DNA from: Bryobacterales bacterium
GTDB taxonomy: Bacteria > Acidobacteriota > Terriglobia > Bryobacterales > Bryobacteraceae
Length of the DNA: 10,762 nucleotides
Assembly (NCBI GenBank): GCA_003132905.1
Contig: PKZC01000402.1
Span: 6,601-17,362 of the forward strand
Direction of reading: 5' to 3'
Below the pieces are notes generated by a model. That model did not search any database. It was not told where the DNA came from and worked only from the letters and a program-made list of their open reading frames with translations. Shown one piece after another: positions 7,786 through 10,762 of the stretch. The number at the start of each line of letters is the position of its first letter. Position 1 is the stretch's first letter. Position numbers and translations under genes: made by a program.

Positions 7786-8546
7786 CAGGCCGCCGCGCCT
7801 TTCTGATTGCTTTACTTTTCGCGCCCTCGGCGCTGAAGGCGCAGGACGAGCGCCGCGTCGTCTCGGCAAACGGTCAATTCGAGTTCCGTCTCTTCGTAGG
7901 ACAACCGAAGGATGCGCTCTGGGCGCGCGTTGGCTATCAGGTACTCTTTCGCGGAAAGCCGCTGATCGCGACATCCTGGATGGGTCTGGATATTCGAGAT
8001 CAGGAGCCTTACCTCGGCGAAAATCCGGGTTTCATTACTTCGGAGACCGCTTCGAACGACAGAAGCCACTACGCTTCACTGGTGGGTCACTACATGCAGA
8101 ACGGCTCGCTCGGCCGCCGGCTCGACGTCGAGATTCGCGCCTATGACGATGGGGTCGCATTTCGCTACATCTTGCCGCGCTCCACTCCACTGGAAGAGAT
8201 TCTCATTCGAGACGAAGCCACTCAGTTCAATTTCGCTCAGCCCGGCGCTCTCAGCCATCTCGACGCAAAACCGGATTTCGATCTCCCGTTCTTTCTGGAA
8301 CAACCGGGCATCGGCTGGATCGCGATCGCAGCCGCGGGGCCAGAGCTTTCGTCCGGCAAGTATCCGCGGACCTATCTTGTCCGGTCCGGTGATGGCATGC
8401 TCACCAATCTGGCGCGCAGCGCAAGAGAACCCACTGTCTCGTACGTCGGAGCCACGCCGCTCATCTGGCCGTGGCGCGTGGTGATGGCAGGTCCGGACAA
8501 GCGGCAGCTGATGAACTCTGAAACTCTACTTGATTTGAACCGGTGA
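7776..8546 (+). CDS. Secreted stand-alone GH97 N-terminal domain protein, lacking the catalytic barrel
   Basis: Resembles the N-terminal beta-sandwich of glycoside hydrolase family 97 (SusB-like alpha-glucosidases and galactosidases). Landmarks in order: VVSANGQFEFRL, GYQVLFRGKPLIATSWMGLDI, RRLDVEIRAYDDGVAFRYILP, and the WPWRVVMAGPDKRQLMNSETLLDLNR segment, which in full-length enzymes is the exit from this domain. A full GH97 enzyme is roughly 650 residues; this one has 256 and stops just where the catalytic (beta/alpha)8 barrel should begin, so it should not hydrolyse glycosides unaided. The start is TTG 7776, overlapping the end of the Mo subunit by 10 bases; no ATG is available, and TTG gives a proper signal peptide (GRRAFLIALLFAPSALKA, cleavage near A22). 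The overlap implies translational coupling. It is either a repurposed ligand-binding domain or a decayed remnant. The intact frame, signal peptide and coupling favour a functional protein. Confidence 0.8.
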   Translation: MGLAGRRAFLIALLFAPSALKAQDERRVVSANGQFEFRLFVGQPKDALWARVGYQVLFRGKPLIATSWMGLDIRDQEPYLGENPGFITSETASNDRSHYASLVGHYMQNGSLGRRLDVEIRAYDDGVAFRYILPRSTPLEEILIRDEATQFNFAQPGALSHLDAKPDFDLPFFLEQPGIGWIAIAAAGPELSSGKYPRTYLVRSGDGMLTNLARSAREPTVSYVGATPLIWPWRVVMAGPDKRQLMNSETLLDLNR

Positions 8547-8556
8547 GTGGAACGGC

Positions 8557-9525
8557 TTACTTCGGCGTCTTGTGCGCCCGCTCGTAGCGCGACGTCTCGA
8601 TGTAACCGCGAATAGCCGTATTGCCTTCGTGGCACGCGTATTCGAACATCTGATACTTGTTATCCAGCTTTAATGGAAACGCGACCGCCCACGGACTTGC
8701 CACCACCTCCGGGTCCTCCACTTTCATTTCGTACTCGATCGTATCGTTGTCGGTTCGTTTGAAGCGCTCGGTGATGCGCATGTTCTCGGAAGTGGGGTTT
8801 AGCGGCGGCGAACCGGGAACCCCGGCGTTGGTCATGTCGGTCTTGCCGTTGAAGTTGGTTGTCTCGACCACCAGCGTGTTGCCTTCCCAGTGACCGCGCG
8901 ATTCACCCATCCACTCTTTGATCGACTTATCGAGCGCGGGACGTCCATCGGTCGGAATGATGCGAACCTCGTGGGCCATTTCGAGCACGATCAGAACATA
9001 ACCGGGCGACTGCATAATCCGAATGCCGTTGTTGTAGTTGCGCGGCAACATGGAAACCGGCATGCCGCGCGTGATGCAGCGGTCCCAGCTGTCGAAGTCG
9101 TTTGGGCTATCGAATACGGTTTGGCCCGGCTTATAGCTGCCGTGCATCTGATCGTACAGCTCCTTGCCCTTGGGCGTAAGCGCTGGGAATCGCCCATTGG
9201 CTGGTTCACTCATCAAAGACGTCAGCCGCATCACCTGCGTGCCGGAGTCGGCCTGCGGGATTGCGCCGGATTCGAACCGCTCGTTGCGGGCGTGCGCGCT
9301 CTTCTCGGCCGCGGCGAATTCCTCGTCGGTCAGCAAGCGGCGGTCGCCATACTTCTCCGGCCGCTGAAACGGTGTAGCAATCAGATGGTTGAGCGGCCAG
9401 ATACCTTGCAGGTCAGGCTCGCCCCATGGCGTTTTGGGCTGTTGCGCAGCTGCAGGCAAAATCATCAGGCCGATGCTTATTGCGCCCAGAGCCAGAATCC
9501 GATGGATCATCTGAAGACGGATCAT
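8557..9525 (-). CDS. Secreted single-domain WEG(D/N)T-family protein, function unknown
   Basis: A paralogue of each half of the two-domain protein on the left side of the Mo-hydroxylase operon. It has 322 residues with a signal peptide (MIHRILALGAISIGLMILPAAAQ). The first ATG is at 9525 and a second in-frame ATG, five codons on, is equally usable. After the signal come EPDLQGIW (37-43), an insert absent from the other copies (about 60-140), C150 in C-I-T-R-G-M-P, GHWEGNTLVVETTNFNGKT (211-229), a DNDTIEYE strand, SPWAVAFPL, and EYACHEGN with C298. The conserved cysteine pair again suggests a disulfide. It converges on the GH97-domain gene with only 10 bases between the stops and no visible terminator hairpin, and it diverges from the MBL hydrolase gene with a 43-base gap. 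No function is known to me; a periplasmic or surface role is inferred from the signal peptide only. Confidence 0.85.
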   Translation of the reverse strand: MIRLQMIHRILALGAISIGLMILPAAAQQPKTPWGEPDLQGIWPLNHLIATPFQRPEKYGDRRLLTDEEFAAAEKSAHARNERFESGAIPQADSGTQVMRLTSLMSEPANGRFPALTPKGKELYDQMHGSYKPGQTVFDSPNDFDSWDRCITRGMPVSMLPRNYNNGIRIMQSPGYVLIVLEMAHEVRIIPTDGRPALDKSIKEWMGESRGHWEGNTLVVETTNFNGKTDMTNAGVPGSPPLNPTSENMRITERFKRTDNDTIEYEMKVEDPEVVASPWAVAFPLKLDNKYQMFEYACHEGNTAIRGYIETSRYERAHKTPK

Positions 9526-9534
9526 ATCATGATA
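9525..9534. repeat. 10-bp palindrome between divergent genes
   Basis: TATCATGATA is self-complementary, sits in the 43-base gap between the divergent genes and touches the start codon of the minus-strand gene. In so short a shared gap it might be a small operator, but a 10-bp palindrome is expected by chance fairly often. Confidence 0.2.
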
Positions 9535-9558
9535 ATCTCGTGCTTCAGCTTCGACTAC

Positions 9559-9564
9559 AAGGAG
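9559..9564 (+). promoter_or_regulatory. Shine-Dalgarno site of the MBL hydrolase gene
   Basis: AAGGAG lies 4 bases before ATG 9569, in the divergent gap. It supports the start that yields the signal peptide. An out-of-frame ATG at 9582 has no such site. Confidence 0.7.
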
Positions 9565-9568
9565 ATCT

Positions 9569-10546
9569 ATGAGGATCGCGCTTGGCTTATTACTCGGCGT
9601 CTCAATTCTGGCGGCTCAGGATACCCATAATGCTCCAGATGCACATATCGCTGCCGCGAAAGCCGCGGCTGGTGAGGATTTTCAGAATCTGTTCCAGTTT
9701 CAATGCTACGGGCCGGGCCCAGCTGACCCACGCGCAGCGCCAAGTGGTGGCCCGTCCGGTGGACCGCGCGCTGGCGGACCCAGGCCGTCGGGGCCACCGG
9801 AACGATCCACATGGCACGCCGATCCCGTGAAGGTTTTTGACAACCTCTATTTCTTCGGCCAGTCCGAATACGCCGTGTGGGCCATCACGACGTCAGCGGG
9901 CATCATCGTCCTCGACACCATCTTTGATTATTCGGTCGAAGACGAAGTTGCCGGCGGGATGAAGAAGCTGGGTTTGGATCCGGCCAACATCAAATACGCC
10001 GTCGTGAGCCATGCTCACCCCGATCACGACGGTGGCGCGCGGTTCCTGCAAGAACATTACGGCACGCGAGTGATCATGTCGCCGGCGGACTGGGACGTGC
10101 TCGATAAACGAACCTTCGGCACCAAGCCGAAGCGCGACATCGAAGCCACCGACGGCCAGAAGCTCACGCTGGGCGACACCGCGCTGACGCTCTATATCAC
10201 GCCCGGTCACACACCCGGCACAATCTCCACTCTGTTTCCGGTGAAGGACAATGGGACGCCACACCTTGCGGCTCTCTGGGGCGGAGTGGGCCTCAATACC
10301 AACCGGGAATCCGTTCAGAACTACATCCGGTCGGCGCAGCGATTCAGCGACATCGTGAAGCAGGCGGGGGCGGATATCATTCTTGCCAATCACACCGATT
10401 GGGACCGCTCGAAAATCAACCTGCCGATGCTGGCCAAACGCACGCCCGGTATGGCGAATCCATACATCGTCGGGAATGCAAAGGCGCTTAATTTTCTAAA
10501 GGTCGCCGAGGAGTGCGCCACAGCCCGAGTTGCATGGGCGAATTGA
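9569..10546 (+). CDS. Secreted metallo-beta-lactamase-fold hydrolase with B3-like zinc ligands
   Basis: Predicted zinc hydrolase acting in the periplasm; MBL-fold enzymes open lactams, lactones, thioesters or phosphoesters, and the substrate here is unknown. The 325-residue protein starts with a signal peptide (RIALGLLLGVSILAA). A Gly/Pro-rich low-complexity stretch (about 48-78) precedes the catalytic domain and is unusual for the family. The zinc motif SHAHPDHDGG supplies H148, H150, D152 and H153. H214 lies in TPGHTPGTIS and H275 in ILANHTDWD. With H148/H150/H214 as site 1 and D152/H153/H275 as site 2, the pattern matches the subclass B3 arrangement (HHH/DHH) and lacks the Cys ligand of B1 and B2 enzymes. 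C46 and C316 could form a disulfide. It is the first gene right of the divergent gap, with a strong Shine-Dalgarno. Antibiotic resistance cannot be claimed; many environmental B3-like proteins have other roles. Confidence 0.88.
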   Translation: MRIALGLLLGVSILAAQDTHNAPDAHIAAAKAAAGEDFQNLFQFQCYGPGPADPRAAPSGGPSGGPRAGGPRPSGPPERSTWHADPVKVFDNLYFFGQSEYAVWAITTSAGIIVLDTIFDYSVEDEVAGGMKKLGLDPANIKYAVVSHAHPDHDGGARFLQEHYGTRVIMSPADWDVLDKRTFGTKPKRDIEATDGQKLTLGDTALTLYITPGHTPGTISTLFPVKDNGTPHLAALWGGVGLNTNRESVQNYIRSAQRFSDIVKQAGADIILANHTDWDRSKINLPMLAKRTPGMANPYIVGNAKALNFLKVAEECATARVAWAN

Positions 10547-10580
10547 ATTAATTGAGATCGGATCCACGTCACAATATCGC

Positions 10581-10599
10581 TATACCGCAATGCGGTATA
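10581..10599. promoter_or_regulatory. Perfect 19-bp palindrome, probable autoregulatory operator of a toxin-antitoxin module
   Basis: TATACCGCAATGCGGTATA has 9-bp perfect arms around a single central A and ends 10 bases before the toxin start. The right arm runs into TATACT (10596-10601), a good -10 hexamer, so protein bound at the palindrome would cover the promoter. This is the usual arrangement in which the antitoxin, often an XRE-type helix-turn-helix protein in toxin-first modules, represses its own operon. The antitoxin gene itself lies outside the window. Confidence 0.7.
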
Positions 10600-10609
10600 C
10601 TCTCGAATA

Positions 10610-10762
10610 GTGGAGGATGCGCCCGAGATCACGGTCCTGCAACTGCCCGAGTTCAAGGCCGAGGCCACGGAGCTAATCGGGGCCCGTGGAATCGACGCGT
10701 TGGCCGTCTACCTCATTGATCGTCCCGACGCAGGAGACGTGATACCGGGATCGGGCGGAGTC
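10610..10762 (+). CDS. RelE/HigB-like type II toxin (partial, 5' part only)
   Basis: The frame is open from GTG 10610 to the right edge (51 codons). The visible part reads ITVLQLPEFKAEA (7-19), then GIDALAVYLIDRPDAGDVIP (27-46) and GSGGV at the edge, the characteristic first half of RelE/HigB-type toxins, in which a P-x-A-G-D-V-I-P-G-[ST]-G-G segment leads into the next strand. Known members are ribosome-dependent mRNA interferases. The catalytic residues lie in the missing second half, so activity cannot be judged. GTG is the only start in frame after the operator; transcription from the TATACT box would begin about 2 bases before it, implying a leaderless or nearly leaderless message. HigB2-type modules carry toxin first and antitoxin second, so an HTH antitoxin is expected just beyond the edge. 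Confidence 0.75.
   Translation, partial: MEDAPEITVLQLPEFKAEATELIGARGIDALAVYLIDRPDAGDVIPGSGGV

Noticed and set aside
6718..7974. Minus-strand open frame of 418 codons opposite iorB
   Set aside because: Antisense frame across a well-recognised molybdopterin subunit; composition is typical of a shadow frame in GC-rich DNA and no domain is recognisable.
8547..8556. Bidirectional terminator between the convergent genes
   Set aside because: Only 10 bases separate the stops and no stem-loop with a T-run is visible.
9504..9525. Direct repeat GGATCAT at 9504-9510 and 9519-9525
   Set aside because: It is the reverse complement of two Met-Ile codon pairs at the start of the minus-strand gene (alternative starts), so coding explains it.
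10390..10668. Minus-strand open frame of 92 codons across the end of the MBL gene and the toxin operator
   Set aside because: It crosses the palindrome and overlaps two better-supported plus-strand genes; no family resemblance.
1..10762. CRISPR arrays, tRNA or rRNA genes, insertion sequences
   Set aside because: No regularly spaced repeats, transposase frames with terminal repeats, or recognisable tRNA/rRNA sequence were seen by eye.

Overview
The window looks like a chromosomal piece of an Acidobacteriota genome, most plausibly the Solibacter/Bryobacter group. The grounds are a very long Oar-type TonB-dependent receptor with an N-terminal carboxypeptidase-regulatory-like domain, several secreted paralogues of a 'G-x-W-E-G-[DN]-T-L-V-V' family that I associate with Acidobacteriota and some Proteobacteria, moderately high GC throughout, and Gram-negative export signals on most products. 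This assignment is inference from family content, not from a marker gene.

Layout, left to right. (1) 1-3110, minus strand: a TonB-dependent outer-membrane receptor, open at its C-terminal end because it runs off the left edge; 1036 codons are present without interruption. (2) 3111-3312: intergenic, with the receptor's promoter region and two inverted repeats. (3) 3313-4884, minus: a secreted protein made of two diverged tandem copies of the WEG(D/N)T domain. (4) 4885-5013: divergent control region with an 11-bp direct repeat at 17-bp period. (5) 5014-5523 and 5551-7785, plus: the small [2Fe-2S] subunit and the large molybdopterin subunit of an IorAB-type (isoquinoline 1-oxidoreductase-like) molybdenum hydroxylase. 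(6) 7776-8546, plus: a secreted, stand-alone GH97 N-terminal domain, overlapping the end of the large subunit by 10 bases and lacking the GH97 catalytic barrel. (7) 8557-9525, minus: a single-domain paralogue of the protein in (3). (8) 9569-10546, plus: a secreted metallo-beta-lactamase-fold hydrolase with a B3-like zinc ligand set. (9) 10581-10762: a perfect 19-bp palindrome followed by the 5' part of a RelE/HigB-like toxin gene, cut by the right edge.

How the genes may work together: the receptor, the periplasm-directed Mo hydroxylase, the secreted WEG(D/N)T proteins and the secreted MBL hydrolase are all envelope proteins, so the region reads as an uptake-and-periplasmic-oxidation locus for an unidentified small organic compound. 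The substrate cannot be read from the sequence. The toxin gene at the right edge is probably an unrelated module. The most unusual items are the translationally coupled GH97 N-domain remnant, the three copies of an uncharacterised secreted domain with a conserved cysteine pair around the Mo hydroxylase, the direct repeat before the [2Fe-2S] subunit gene, and the toxin operator that lies on its own -10 box.
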